Below, piece by piece: positions 28,808 to 37,450 of a DNA stretch of 64,000 nucleotides. The notes under the pieces were generated by a model. It searched no databases. It saw nothing but the letters and a program-made list of their open reading frames with translations, and had not been told where the DNA came from. Both the position numbers and the translations under genes were made by a program. Numbering within the stretch: the first letter of the stretch is position 1; each line of letters begins with the position of its first letter. The stretch lies in the NCBI RefSeq assembly GCF_900108855.1, contig NZ_FNXY01000008.1, positions 191,620 to 255,619 of the forward strand, read 5' to 3'. This DNA comes from Dyadobacter koreensis (lineage in GTDB: Bacteria; Bacteroidota; Bacteroidia; Cytophagales; Spirosomataceae).

Positions 28808-31195
28808 TCAGAAACTGTATGAAAGATTGATAAAAACTTGTCTGCCTGGAATATCCTGTACTTTTTCGCTGGTTTGGGCGGTTGTATACTCGATGGTCTG
28901 CTTGTTATTCGTATTGAAAATATCCATCATGCGAACACTGAGCATTATTTTTTTCTTTACCAGATATTGTGAAATGCTGGCATCCCAATATGCCAGTGTT
29001 TTTTCTTCTTTCTGGCTGGAAACTTTTGGCCCGATACCGTTCCAGGCAACCTGGAAAAATGTATTTTTCCCAATTGTAAAATCAGAGATCATTTTCGCGC
29101 ACCAGTTAAACTGATCCTTGATGGCGTCGCCGCCTCCTTCATTTTCATTTTTCAGTTTAGAGCCAAAACGCGAATAACTCCCGTTAATGCTCCAGAAAGG
29201 CAAAGGTTGCACCGCACCGATCAGTTCAACGCCCTGAATGTAGGCCGAATTGAAGTTGTCAGGCTTTTCGAGCACCACGCCGTCAGCCACGTCATACAAT
29301 ACTTTCTGGATTAGTCCGGTAATCTGACGGCGGAAAAGATTGACACCCATATTCCATTTAGAAGCGGTTTTCATGTAACCAAGCTCGAAACCCCAGGCTT
29401 TTTCGGGACGTAGCAGCGGGTTCCCTGTTTTTATTTTTGCAACATCCGAGCTATCCACGAAGGGACTTAAATCCTTAAAACTGGCGCGTCTGATTTTTCT
29501 GTCAACCGAAAATTTAAGGAATTGAGTGGTATCCAGGTTGTATATAAAAGATGCGCTCGGCAAGGGAATGAAGTAATTTCCTTTCGTTGAATAACCAGCC
29601 TCAATCGTCTCATTATAGAAATCGGTATACTCAGCACGAATCCCGATTTCGCTGCGAAGCCTGCCCTTGGTCATCACGGATTGTGCATAGCCTGCCAGGA
29701 TTTTTTCAGAGCTCGAAAAGTTGTTGGTCGGGCTCTGGCTGGTTATATACTGGTTTTTGTTGTAGTCAAATTTGTCTACAATCTGAATGTTTTCACGATT
29801 ACGCCCGCTGTACTTTAGCCCTGTGTTAAAGGTAAAAATGTGATTACGTTTCAGAGAATAATCCGCCTGAATAAAATCATTCCGGTCGTAATTATTTTCA
29901 AACGTATTGGTTAATGCCGGTTTGCTGTCGAGCGGCTCCCTGGTTACGCTGAGCTTTTGGTCAGTCTGGTATTTCGGTTTAGGATAATGCCCATCTACGT
30001 GATTATAGGAGAGGTTAAGTTTTCCATTCGCAGATAATTTCTGAGAAAACTGAACGATGTATTCATTAAAACTCCAGTCCTCTGTCTGATCTTCTGTGCG
30101 AAGTGTACGGCTCCCGAATGACTGGTCCGCTTTGAGCACTCTGGTGTCCTGCGTTTTTATTTTCTCTTCTTTTTGCCATCCTCTTACATATTCAGTACGG
30201 ACGTCTGCACCCTTCCAAAGATTCCAGCGCATTCCCAATTTGATATTGTCGCTAATTATTTTTCTGCTTTCTTTTGAAAAAATATCCTGATATCCTGATA
30301 CTTCCCCGTTTTTCAGAACCGTCACCTTATTGGTTTCGGTCATGGAATTTCCATCTGTCAAGGCTACCAGATTCCGGTCATAGGCGCCATAAAATTCAGC
30401 TGATTTTACTTTATGGGAGGCTTGCACGGAAGCGTTATAACCACCAAGACTATTAATCCCAGCCATAATCAGGCCATGGGTACCGTAACGGGCATTTTTT
30501 TTGAGGATGATATTTACAACGCCATTCATTCCGTCGCCATCATATTGAGCACCCGGGCTGGCAATAATTTCTATCCGTTCGATGGCTGAAACAGGGATTT
30601 GATTCAATACCACTTCTCTGTTATTTCCTGTGATACCGGCATTTTTACCATCAATCAAAACCAGTGTATAGGATTTTTCAAGACCCCGGTAACGAATATC
30701 ACGAGGAACACCGGGAGGGCCACCCATCGCAACTGAGGGCATTAATCTGAGCATATCACCCACAGACGAACCTTTTGCGACAGGAAGATCAGATGCTTTG
30801 TAAACAATTTTTCCAGGTTCTATTTTGGTAACACCAATATCGCCCTTCACAATCACTTCTGATAATTGGGACACCATGGGTAGAAGAATCAAGTTGAGTT
30901 CGTGATGCTGATTTTTAGCAGTAATTGTGATTTGATCTATCTGCAGAAGTTCGTAACCGACTCCGCTCACTTTCACAGTATACGTTCCTCTTGAAAGTTT
31001 ATCAAAATTGTAATCACCGTTTTGTCCAGATACAACACCCTTGACAAATTTGTTGTTTTCGAAAAGCTGAACGGGGATATAACTGACAGCACCATTATTC
31101 TCTTTGTCCGTAATAACACCACGTATTTGAGCCTCTTGAGCACAGCAGGCAGCACCGATGAAGCACAATAACAGGGATTTGTAAAGTTTAATCAT
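28808..31195 (-). CDS. TonB-dependent outer-membrane receptor
   Basis: 795-residue receptor with a signal peptide (about 1-19), a carboxypeptidase-regulatory-like domain (about 22-105), a plug (about 120-230, including VPRDIRYRGLEKSYTLVLIDG and MNGVVNIILKK) and a beta-barrel ending FINLSYSF. The operon partner PepSY protein suggests uptake of an iron chelate, an inference. On its strand, a TATATTTG box (plus-strand 31240-31247) upstream matches the -7 promoter consensus, but I do not see the -33 element. Confidence 0.9.
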   Translation of the reverse strand: MIKLYKSLLLCFIGAACCAQEAQIRGVITDKENNGAVSYIPVQLFENNKFVKGVVSGQNGDYNFDKLSRGTYTVKVSGVGYELLQIDQITITAKNQHHELNLILLPMVSQLSEVIVKGDIGVTKIEPGKIVYKASDLPVAKGSSVGDMLRLMPSVAMGGPPGVPRDIRYRGLEKSYTLVLIDGKNAGITGNNREVVLNQIPVSAIERIEIIASPGAQYDGDGMNGVVNIILKKNARYGTHGLIMAGINSLGGYNASVQASHKVKSAEFYGAYDRNLVALTDGNSMTETNKVTVLKNGEVSGYQDIFSKESRKIISDNIKLGMRWNLWKGADVRTEYVRGWQKEEKIKTQDTRVLKADQSFGSRTLRTEDQTEDWSFNEYIVQFSQKLSANGKLNLSYNHVDGHYPKPKYQTDQKLSVTREPLDSKPALTNTFENNYDRNDFIQADYSLKRNHIFTFNTGLKYSGRNRENIQIVDKFDYNKNQYITSQSPTNNFSSSEKILAGYAQSVMTKGRLRSEIGIRAEYTDFYNETIEAGYSTKGNYFIPLPSASFIYNLDTTQFLKFSVDRKIRRASFKDLSPFVDSSDVAKIKTGNPLLRPEKAWGFELGYMKTASKWNMGVNLFRRQITGLIQKVLYDVADGVVLEKPDNFNSAYIQGVELIGAVQPLPFWSINGSYSRFGSKLKNENEGGGDAIKDQFNWCAKMISDFTIGKNTFFQVAWNGIGPKVSSQKEEKTLAYWDASISQYLVKKKIMLSVRMMDIFNTNNKQTIEYTTAQTSEKVQDIPGRQVFINLSYSF

Positions 31196-31469
31196 ATAAC
31201 GAATGAAGGGTTCGGATTATTTAGACTGATTAATGATAACAAATATAGAAATAAACTGTCATTCTTGTCTTTGCTGTTTATAATTAATTTAAATAAATAA
31301 GACAATGGCAGAATTAACCACGAATTGGATCCCAGCGAATGAGCTCAGGAAACAAGTGTTTGAAAACTTTCTGTCCTGTTGAATACAAGATTAAAACCTA
31401 TATAACCCGGCCGCAGACGTTTTTCGAACCTTTCAGATCCGGCACAACAAAAGTTTTTATTTAAATGTC
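31196..31469. other. Divergent intergenic region
   Basis: Gap between the TonB receptor (leftward) and arsR (rightward). The left side carries a possible -7 box for the receptor (TATATTTG on the minus strand, 31240-31247). The middle, 31300-31440, shows nothing recognisable. The arsR promoter and operator begin at 31470 and are listed separately. Confidence 0.4.
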
Positions 31470-31509
31470 TATCGTATTATTGCGATAATAAAAATTCTTC
31501 TTACCTTTG
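31470..31509 (+). promoter_or_regulatory. arsR promoter with overlapping operator-like dyad
   Basis: TTG (31480-31482), a spacer of exactly 19 bp and TACCTTTG (31502-31509) match the Bacteroidota housekeeping promoter (TTG-N19-TAnnTTTG). A dyad TATCG-N8-CGATA (31470-31487) overlaps the -33 box, where ArsR binding would block polymerase. The ATG at 31514 is only 5 bp past the -7 box, so the transcript may be leaderless or nearly so. Confidence 0.75.
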
Positions 31510-31513
31510 GGTT

Positions 31514-31843
31514 ATGGGAGTGACAAAGACACAAGTTTTTACCGAAAAGCAAAACCGTATTGCCGATTTGGCCAAGGCGCTAGCCCATCCGGCGCGTATT
31601 GCGATTATTCAACATTTACTAAAAGAAAAATCATGTGTATGCGGTGATCTCGTCGAAGTATTACCGCTTGCGCAGGCCACAGTTTCACAACATTTGAAGG
31701 AATTGAAAAATATCGGGATTCTTCACGGAGAGATTAACCCGCCGAGGGTTTGTTATTGCATCAATGAAACGGTCTGGCTGGAAGCAAAGGCTATATTCGG
31801 AGAAATTTTCGAATCGGAAGTTGCAGTAACCTGCTGCAAATAA
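31514..31843 (+). CDS. ArsR-family arsenic-responsive repressor
   Basis: 109-residue winged-helix repressor. The recognition region is LPLAQATVSQHLKELK (about 51-66). The metalloid-sensing motif C41-V-C43, on the helix before it, corresponds to the CVC pair of arsenite-binding ArsR proteins. A C-terminal C107-C108 pair could add a ligand. It heads a same-strand run of arsenic genes, and a dyad overlapping its own promoter fits autorepression relieved by arsenite. Confidence 0.92.
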   Translation: MGVTKTQVFTEKQNRIADLAKALAHPARIAIIQHLLKEKSCVCGDLVEVLPLAQATVSQHLKELKNIGILHGEINPPRVCYCINETVWLEAKAIFGEIFESEVAVTCCK

Positions 31844-31888
31844 TTTCAGGGGAAAGATTTTCTTATTATAATTAATCGTAACATAGCA

Positions 31889-32467
31889 ATGAATAATTCA
31901 GATCCGATGAACTGGCAGGCGTTTAAAAATACGCTGGTTGAAAATCCTGATAAGGTACTTCAGTTTCAATATGCCGAAGATTTATATGTCGACGCGTCTT
32001 ATCATATTACGGAGATCAAACAAGCGCCGATTGTTTCGGTAGATTGCGGCGGCGTGATGAATAGCTGGACGGAAGTTATTTTGCAGCTTTGGGAGCCTTC
32101 GATCGCTGAAACAGACCGCGCTATGAAGGTAAGCAAAGCGTTATCCATTATGAATCTGGTTGAAAAATCGCTTCCACTTAACCCTCTTGGAATTGTAAAA
32201 ATTGAATTTGGCAATTCACGATTTGATACGCGCCAGATGTACCCATCTGAATTTATTTCAGAAGGCGACAGATTTACCGTGAAACTGACCGCAGACTACA
32301 CACAATGCAAAGCTATTACCAGAGGTGGGAGTTGTGGAATTACGCCAGCGGGTGAAGAATGCTGTTCACCTGCTGACAAAATGGTCGCGCCATTAAAACA
32401 AAATCTCGTATTGGAAACCATCGGCGAGCAAAATCAAAGCTGTACACCAGGCGGCGGGTGCTGTTAA
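31889..32467 (+). CDS. DUF6428 family protein in ars operon
   Basis: 192-residue protein, second in the arsenic operon, matching the DUF6428 family often found beside ars genes in Bacteroidota. The first ~140 residues are a mixed alpha/beta domain (MNWQAFKNTLVENPD at the start). The C-terminal part is cysteine-rich: a cysteine in DYTQCKA, one in GGSCG, ECC, and a final SCTPGGGCC. These suggest As(III) or metal binding, perhaps as a chaperone or buffer; this is inference. No signal peptide. Confidence 0.82.
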   Translation: MNNSDPMNWQAFKNTLVENPDKVLQFQYAEDLYVDASYHITEIKQAPIVSVDCGGVMNSWTEVILQLWEPSIAETDRAMKVSKALSIMNLVEKSLPLNPLGIVKIEFGNSRFDTRQMYPSEFISEGDRFTVKLTADYTQCKAITRGGSCGITPAGEECCSPADKMVAPLKQNLVLETIGEQNQSCTPGGGCC

Positions 32468-32542
32468 TGTCTTTCAGCTAACAGCTATGGGGTGCTGACC
32501 AATGCACTATTTAAAGATAGGGAATTCAAATGCACATTTGTG

Positions 32543-33040
32543 ATGATATCAATTCGGAATTTAAAGTCTGGTGATTGGGAGGCTGTCTGCGAGATTTATG
32601 CAGAAGGTATTGCAACCGGACAGGCGACGCTCGAAACAAGTCCGCCGCAATGGGAGGTTTGGGACAAGTCCCATACGCAGGATTTACGATATGTTGCACT
32701 AAATGAACATGGAGAAATAGTTGGGTGGACTGCACTGACTCCCGTTTCTGGTCGGTGCGTTTATGCTGGCGTAGCCGAAGTAAGCGTATATGTCGGCAGC
32801 AGATTCAGAGGCCAAAAGATTGGTGATATGCTTTTGAAGCATTTAATCCGCGAAAGTGAAAGTATGGGATACTGGACTTTACAAGCCGGAATTTTTGCAG
32901 AAAACCTGGCAAGTATGAATCTTCATATCAGAAATGGTTTCAGGCTGATCGGATTTCGGGAAAACATTGGAAAAATGAACGGAGTATGGCGAAGTGTAAA
33001 TCTTCTTGAAAGAAGAAGTAAAGTAACCGGAATTGATTAG
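32543..33040 (+). CDS. GNAT acetyltransferase, ArsN1-like
   Basis: GNAT N-acetyltransferase of the phosphinothricin/arsinothricin acetyltransferase group, about 165 residues. Family features are IRNLKSGDWEAVCEIYAEGI at the start, VSVYVGSRFRGQKIGDMLL (acetyl-CoA binding, R/Q-x-x-G-x-G/A type) and NLASMNLHIRNGFRLIGFRE. In ars operons this family is called ArsN1 and can acetylate the organoarsenical antibiotic arsinothricin. I placed the start at the ATG at 32543, where homology begins; an upstream GTG at 32492 would add 17 unlikely residues. The exact substrate is untested. Confidence 0.8.
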   Translation: MISIRNLKSGDWEAVCEIYAEGIATGQATLETSPPQWEVWDKSHTQDLRYVALNEHGEIVGWTALTPVSGRCVYAGVAEVSVYVGSRFRGQKIGDMLLKHLIRESESMGYWTLQAGIFAENLASMNLHIRNGFRLIGFRENIGKMNGVWRSVNLLERRSKVTGID

Positions 33041-33159
33041 GTGCGTGTTATCGGCCTTCAATAAAGTTTGCTGAAAATGCACCTTTGTCCATTTTATAAC
33101 ATAAATCAATTAAATAAATATTGCCGGCTGCTGGTAGCTGACGGCCAAAAGCAATCCAC

Positions 33160-33573
33160 ATGAAAAAAATATTAGTACTCTGCACGGGAAATAGCTGCCG
33201 CAGCCAGATCGCGGAAGGATATCTTAGAAAATTTGCCGGTAATCAAGCCGTTGTTTACAGTGCGGGTGTCGAAACGCATGGTGTTAATCCGAAAGCTATA
33301 ACGATCATGGCCGAAGATGGGATTGACATTTCCGGTCATACATCTAATAACATAAATGAATACTCTGACATCGACTTCGATTTCGTGATCACTGTGTGCG
33401 ATAATGCCAAAGAACGTTGTCCGTATTTTCCTACCAATGCAAAGAAATTCCATTATAATTTTCCGGATCCCGCCAAAGCAACCGGTAGTGAAGAAGAGGT
33501 ACTTGAGGAGTTCCGCTCTGTCAGGGAAATGATTAAGCAATACTCTGAAGATTTTGTGAAGACAAACCTTTAA
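33160..33573 (+). CDS. arsC: Arsenate reductase, LMW-phosphatase type
   Basis: 137-residue low-molecular-weight phosphatase-fold reductase that converts arsenate to arsenite. The P-loop C8-T-G-N-S-C-R14 is intact. The resolving cysteines C80 and C87 in VCDNAKERC have the seven-residue spacing of the thioredoxin-linked Bacillus/Staphylococcus type. It lies between the acetyltransferase and the arsenite exporter, preceded by about 120 bp and followed by a hairpin at 33622. Confidence 0.93.
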   Translation: MKKILVLCTGNSCRSQIAEGYLRKFAGNQAVVYSAGVETHGVNPKAITIMAEDGIDISGHTSNNINEYSDIDFDFVITVCDNAKERCPYFPTNAKKFHYNFPDPAKATGSEEEVLEEFRSVREMIKQYSEDFVKTNL

Positions 33574-33621
33574 CGATTCTGCGCCGGGCAGGTTGTTTAT
33601 TTGAACCGATTCAGGATAACA

Positions 33622-33659
33622 GCGGATAACGGTTAACCAGCGGGCTAACCGTTATCTGC
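33622..33659. other. Inverted repeat between arsC and acr3
   Basis: GCGGATAACGGTTA and TAACCGTTATCTGC form a 14-bp stem with one G-U pair and a 10-nt loop. No T run follows, so it does not look like a simple terminator. It could protect mRNA ends, adjust expression of the exporter relative to the upstream genes, or be a protein-binding dyad. Confidence 0.6.
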
Positions 33660-33681
33660 ATCAAGATGCTAGCAAAAAATT

Positions 33682-34776
33682 ATGTCTGCAAATCATTGCG
33701 CCCCTGCGGCCAACCGAAAGAAATTGAGCTTTCTGGACCGCTATTTAACCTTATGGATTTTTATTGCGATGGCCATAGGCATAGGTCTTGGTAATTTCGT
33801 GCCTCCCATTCCATCCTACATCAATACTTTTTCAAGCGGTACAACCAATATTCCGCTGGCTGTCGGACTTATTTTAATGATGTATCCACCGCTTGCCAAG
33901 GTGAAATATAACAAAATGGGTGAAGTGTTTCGTAATACCAAAGTAATGACCGTTTCGCTGATCCTGAACTGGATTATCGGGCCGGTACTGATGTTTATTC
34001 TTGCCATTATTTTTCTTCCCAACCACCCGGACTATATGATCGGTCTTATACTGATCGGCCTCGCGCGCTGTATTGCCATGGTGCTGGTCTGGAATGAACT
34101 TGCGGAAGGAAGCCGTGAATATGCTGCCGGTCTGGTGGCTTTAAACAGTGTTTTCCAGGTTCTGCTTTACAGTTTTTATGCCTATTTTTTCATAACGGTC
34201 CTACCTCCCTTGGTGGGTTTGAAAGGATTGGTAGTAAACATAACCATTGCAGAAATTGCTGTCAGTGTAGGTATTTATCTGGGGATTCCATTTGCTGCCG
34301 GAATGCTGAGCCGTGTCGTACTGACAGCCTGGAAAGGCGAGCAGTGGTATGAACAGAAGTTTATTCCTTTTATTTCACCGATCACACTTGTGGCGTTGTT
34401 GTCAACGATTGTTTTAATGTTTTCGTTAAAAGGAGAACTCATTTTACAATTACCCACGGACGTACTGCTTATCGCTACTCCACTGGTAATTTATTTTATT
34501 ATTATGTTCCTGGTCAGTTTTTTTGTTGCAAAAGCGCAGGGAGCGGATTATTCTCAAAATGCCTCCATAGCCATTACCGCTTCGGGTAATAATTTTGAGC
34601 TGGCGATCGCGGTGGCAATTGGCGTTTTTGGTATCAATTCGGGACAAGCTTTTGTAGGGGTGATCGGGCCGCTGGTGGAAGTGCCTGCTTTGATTGCTCT
34701 GGTCAACGTTGCGTTTTGGCTGCGAGACAAATATTATAAAGCTGATCCCATTGCTGCGCACCATGAAAATATATGA
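33682..34776 (+). CDS. acr3: ACR3-family arsenite efflux permease
   Basis: 364-residue polytopic membrane protein with about ten hydrophobic helices. The conserved functional cysteine C130 is in GLARCIAMVLVWN, the hallmark of Acr3. The start LDRYLTLWIFIAMAIG is also characteristic. It exports the arsenite formed by the upstream reductase. The next gene, a flavin monooxygenase, overlaps its end by 14 bp, indicating translational coupling. Confidence 0.94.
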   Translation: MSANHCAPAANRKKLSFLDRYLTLWIFIAMAIGIGLGNFVPPIPSYINTFSSGTTNIPLAVGLILMMYPPLAKVKYNKMGEVFRNTKVMTVSLILNWIIGPVLMFILAIIFLPNHPDYMIGLILIGLARCIAMVLVWNELAEGSREYAAGLVALNSVFQVLLYSFYAYFFITVLPPLVGLKGLVVNITIAEIAVSVGIYLGIPFAAGMLSRVVLTAWKGEQWYEQKFIPFISPITLVALLSTIVLMFSLKGELILQLPTDVLLIATPLVIYFIIMFLVSFFVAKAQGADYSQNASIAITASGNNFELAIAVAIGVFGINSGQAFVGVIGPLVEVPALIALVNVAFWLRDKYYKADPIAAHHENI

Positions 34777-35824
34777 TCTGATTGTAATCGGTGGGGGCCA
34801 GAGCGCTTTGGCATGCGGTTATTTTCTCCGTCGTGCCGGTTTGGAATATATTATTCTGGATGATCAGCAGCATACCGGAGGAGCCTGGCAGCACGCCTGG
34901 AATTCTCTGACTTTGTTTTCACCATCAGAACAAAGCTCGCTGCCTGGCTGGATGATGCCCAAATCTAAAAACGAATTTCCTTCAAAACAGGAAGTTCTGG
35001 ATTATTTAAGTGCTTATCAAGAGCGCTATCAGATTCAGATAAAAAATGGTGTAAAGGTAAAAAATGTTCAAAAAAAAGGAGTTTTGTTTACTATAATTTC
35101 TGATCAGGGTGACTATCAAAGCAAGACTGTGATTTCCGCAACCGGTACTTTTCAAAATCCATTTATTCCTTCGGTGCCTGGAAAAGATTTATTCAAAGGA
35201 CAACAGCTGCATTCGTCACAATATAAAACTGCGGATCAGTTTAAAGACAAATCGGTGCTGATTGTTGGCGGTGGCAATTCTGGCGCGCAAATCCTTGCAG
35301 AAGTCTCAAAGGTGGCAAAAACGGTTTGGGCGACACAAAATAAACCTGAATTTCTACCTGACGATGTCGATGGCAGAGTGCTTTTTGACGTGGCTTCAGC
35401 CAAATATCATGCGATGAAAGAAGGGAAGCAGTTCGATGCTGCTCAATATAATATTGGGCATATTGTCATGGTGCCAACTGTAAGAGAAGCCCGATCCCGC
35501 GGTGTGCTTAATAGCAGGGAAACGTTTAAGGAAATTTTTGAAGACGGCGTTGTATGGCAGGATGAAAGCCGACAATCCTTTGACGTGATTATTTGGTGTA
35601 CAGGATTCGGGTATGCCACCAGTTATCTGAAAGATCTGGGTATTTTGCAGAAGAACGGAAAAATGGAATGTGAGGGCACCAGATCCATAGATGTCGAAGG
35701 TCTTTGGCTAGTGGGATACGGAAGTTTTACCGGATTTGCATCAGCTACTTTAATTGGTGTTGGTCGTTCTGCGCGCCAGACTGTCAATGAAATAGTTGAA
35801 TATTTAAAAAAGACGAAACGTTGA
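34763..35824 (+). CDS. arsO: Flavin-dependent monooxygenase, ArsO-like
   Basis: Single-component flavoprotein monooxygenase of about 353 residues. The FAD-binding motif is IVIGGGQSALACGY near the N-terminus and the NADPH-binding motif is LIVGGGNSGAQ in the middle. The family motif in VISATGTFQNPFIP is also present. Position at the end of the ars operon matches the ArsO group, whose exact reaction is not settled. The ATG at 34763 lies inside the end of acr3; a longer upstream reading adds residues that only reflect acr3 sequence in another frame. Confidence 0.82.
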   Translation: MKIYDLIVIGGGQSALACGYFLRRAGLEYIILDDQQHTGGAWQHAWNSLTLFSPSEQSSLPGWMMPKSKNEFPSKQEVLDYLSAYQERYQIQIKNGVKVKNVQKKGVLFTIISDQGDYQSKTVISATGTFQNPFIPSVPGKDLFKGQQLHSSQYKTADQFKDKSVLIVGGGNSGAQILAEVSKVAKTVWATQNKPEFLPDDVDGRVLFDVASAKYHAMKEGKQFDAAQYNIGHIVMVPTVREARSRGVLNSRETFKEIFEDGVVWQDESRQSFDVIIWCTGFGYATSYLKDLGILQKNGKMECEGTRSIDVEGLWLVGYGSFTGFASATLIGVGRSARQTVNEIVEYLKKTKR

Positions 35825-35839
35825 GAAAGACGTTTTTTT
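35816..35839 (+). terminator. Possible terminator at the end of the ars operon
   Basis: AAACGT and ACGTTT form a short 6-bp stem around an 8-nt loop that overlaps the arsO stop codon, followed by TTTT. It is weak compared with other terminators here. Confidence 0.4.
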
Positions 35840-35973
35840 GATGGGATTTAATATCTTGCCAATATGAAATCGGAAGAAAAATGACGTTTTCGGTAGACTT
35901 ACCAGACCCATGATGAAAATGTATACGAAAAACTTTCAACATCCAGGAACCAGCGAATAACTGAAATCCAGAA

Positions 35974-36016
35974 TAAGTATTGCCACTGAATCATGTAAAT
36001 TCAGTGGCAATACTTA
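35974..36016. other. Perfect 18-bp inverted repeat downstream of ars operon
   Basis: TAAGTATTGCCACTGAAT (35974-35991) and its exact complement (35999-36016) flank a 7-nt loop. There is no T run on either side, so it is not a standard terminator. It is alone in a gap of about 520 bp (35825-36346) between the convergent arsO and efflux-adaptor genes. The rest of this gap shows nothing I recognise. Confidence 0.75.
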
Positions 36017-36346
36017 GATGAATCCATTCTAAAAGTCACCTAAATCTCTGAGCTGTCTTATCTTATGATATGGCCAAAAAGCCTTTTTATCAGCTTTATG
36101 CTATATTAATACCTGTCGATCAGAACATCTTTGTTTAGCTGTAACTGCTTATGTTTTTTTTGGCGCTTTCCTTCATTATTCGTAATGCCCAACCTTGATT
36201 CTAGCCTATGAATCACCTGGCTTGTCAGAAAAGTTATTGTTCCTAAAAAAAATATTAATAGAATGATCATAACAAATAGACTGTCAACTGTCTTGAATTT
36301 ACATGGTTGATTCTAATTTAAGCTCGGAGCTATCAATTCTCGCGAA

Positions 36347-37450
36347 TCATTTCATCGCTATTTTAGTCCCATTTTTCAGATCATTACGCGGATTGGTAAC
36401 AATACTGTCACCAACATGAAGATTTCCGAAAACTTCTGTCATCGTATCCGACTGCTGACCGGGTTTGATTTCAACATATTCTACCAAACCGTTTTGGACC
36501 CTCACTACATACTGTCTTTCCGTTGATGTCAGAATTGCGGAACTTGGAACAGACAATGCTCCGGCAGTACCATCGGATGCCATACTGATTTCAGCAAACA
36601 TTCCTGGTCTAATGAGCTGGTCATTGTTTTTGACATCAATTTCAACGGTTTCTGAGCGAAATTTCTCATTCATGTTACCCGAGCGCCGGCTGATTTTTCC
36701 TGTGAATTTTTTCCCAGGCATTGCATTTACTTCAAATGTGACCTCTTTCCCGTTCTCAACACCTAAACTGTACGTTTCGGGAATATCAACAACCAGCCTA
36801 AGACGGTTTTGCTGCTGAAGCATCAGCATGGGCCCGGATAGTCTTAAACCTGATCCGACGAGGGCACCCGGATGAACATTTCTTTCTGTAATAACGCCGT
36901 CAAACGGTGCGCGGACTACCAGGTACGATTTGATTTTGGCTAATGCGCCGAAATTCGCCTGTTCACCCATAGCCGCTGCACTATCTGCCATCATTTTTGC
37001 ATGCGCACTTTCCAGATCCAACGCGGATACGGAACCGCTAATTCTACTTCCTGCAACCAGCCTTCTGTAATGTTCTGCACTACCTACCAGCATTGCTTTT
37101 GCCTTGAGGTAATTCGAGCGGGCTGCAACGAGTTGTTCCTCAGTTTCAGGTGCTTCGAGCACCATTAACACCTGACCTTTATGAACCTTCGATCCTCGGT
37201 CTACCAGCACTTTTTCAACAAAACCGTCTGCTTTTGGATAGATACTGACCTGTTGAAAGGGTAGAAATTCTCCAGGTAACTGAATTTCCGATCCTACCTT
37301 CTGCTGTGAAACCTTGCCAAACTGATAGGTTGGTGAATATTTCTTTTTCTTTTCTTTTGATTTGGCTTCATCAGATTCCGATGAAGAACAGGCTGTCAAA
37401 ACTGCGATGCATAACATCAAAGACATGCCGCTATAAAGTATGTTTTTCAT
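36347..37450 (-). CDS. RND efflux periplasmic adaptor (lipoprotein)
   Basis: Membrane-fusion protein of about 367 residues. The start is placed at the ATG at 37450, where a lipoprotein signal begins (MKNILYSGMSLMLCIAVLTAC, lipobox LTAC). The lipoyl/hairpin region includes VEKVLVDRGSKVHKGQVLMVLEAPE, and the beta-barrel region includes VRAPFDGVITERNVHPGALVG. It links the RND pump to the outer-membrane channel. Its start overlaps the end of the RND gene by 20 bp. A much longer reading upstream lacks a plausible signal sequence and mostly overlaps the pump gene. Confidence 0.9.
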   Translation of the reverse strand: MKNILYSGMSLMLCIAVLTACSSSESDEAKSKEKKKKYSPTYQFGKVSQQKVGSEIQLPGEFLPFQQVSIYPKADGFVEKVLVDRGSKVHKGQVLMVLEAPETEEQLVAARSNYLKAKAMLVGSAEHYRRLVAGSRISGSVSALDLESAHAKMMADSAAAMGEQANFGALAKIKSYLVVRAPFDGVITERNVHPGALVGSGLRLSGPMLMLQQQNRLRLVVDIPETYSLGVENGKEVTFEVNAMPGKKFTGKISRRSGNMNEKFRSETVEIDVKNNDQLIRPGMFAEISMASDGTAGALSVPSSAILTSTERQYVVRVQNGLVEYVEIKPGQQSDTMTEVFGNLHVGDSIVTNPRNDLKNGTKIAMK

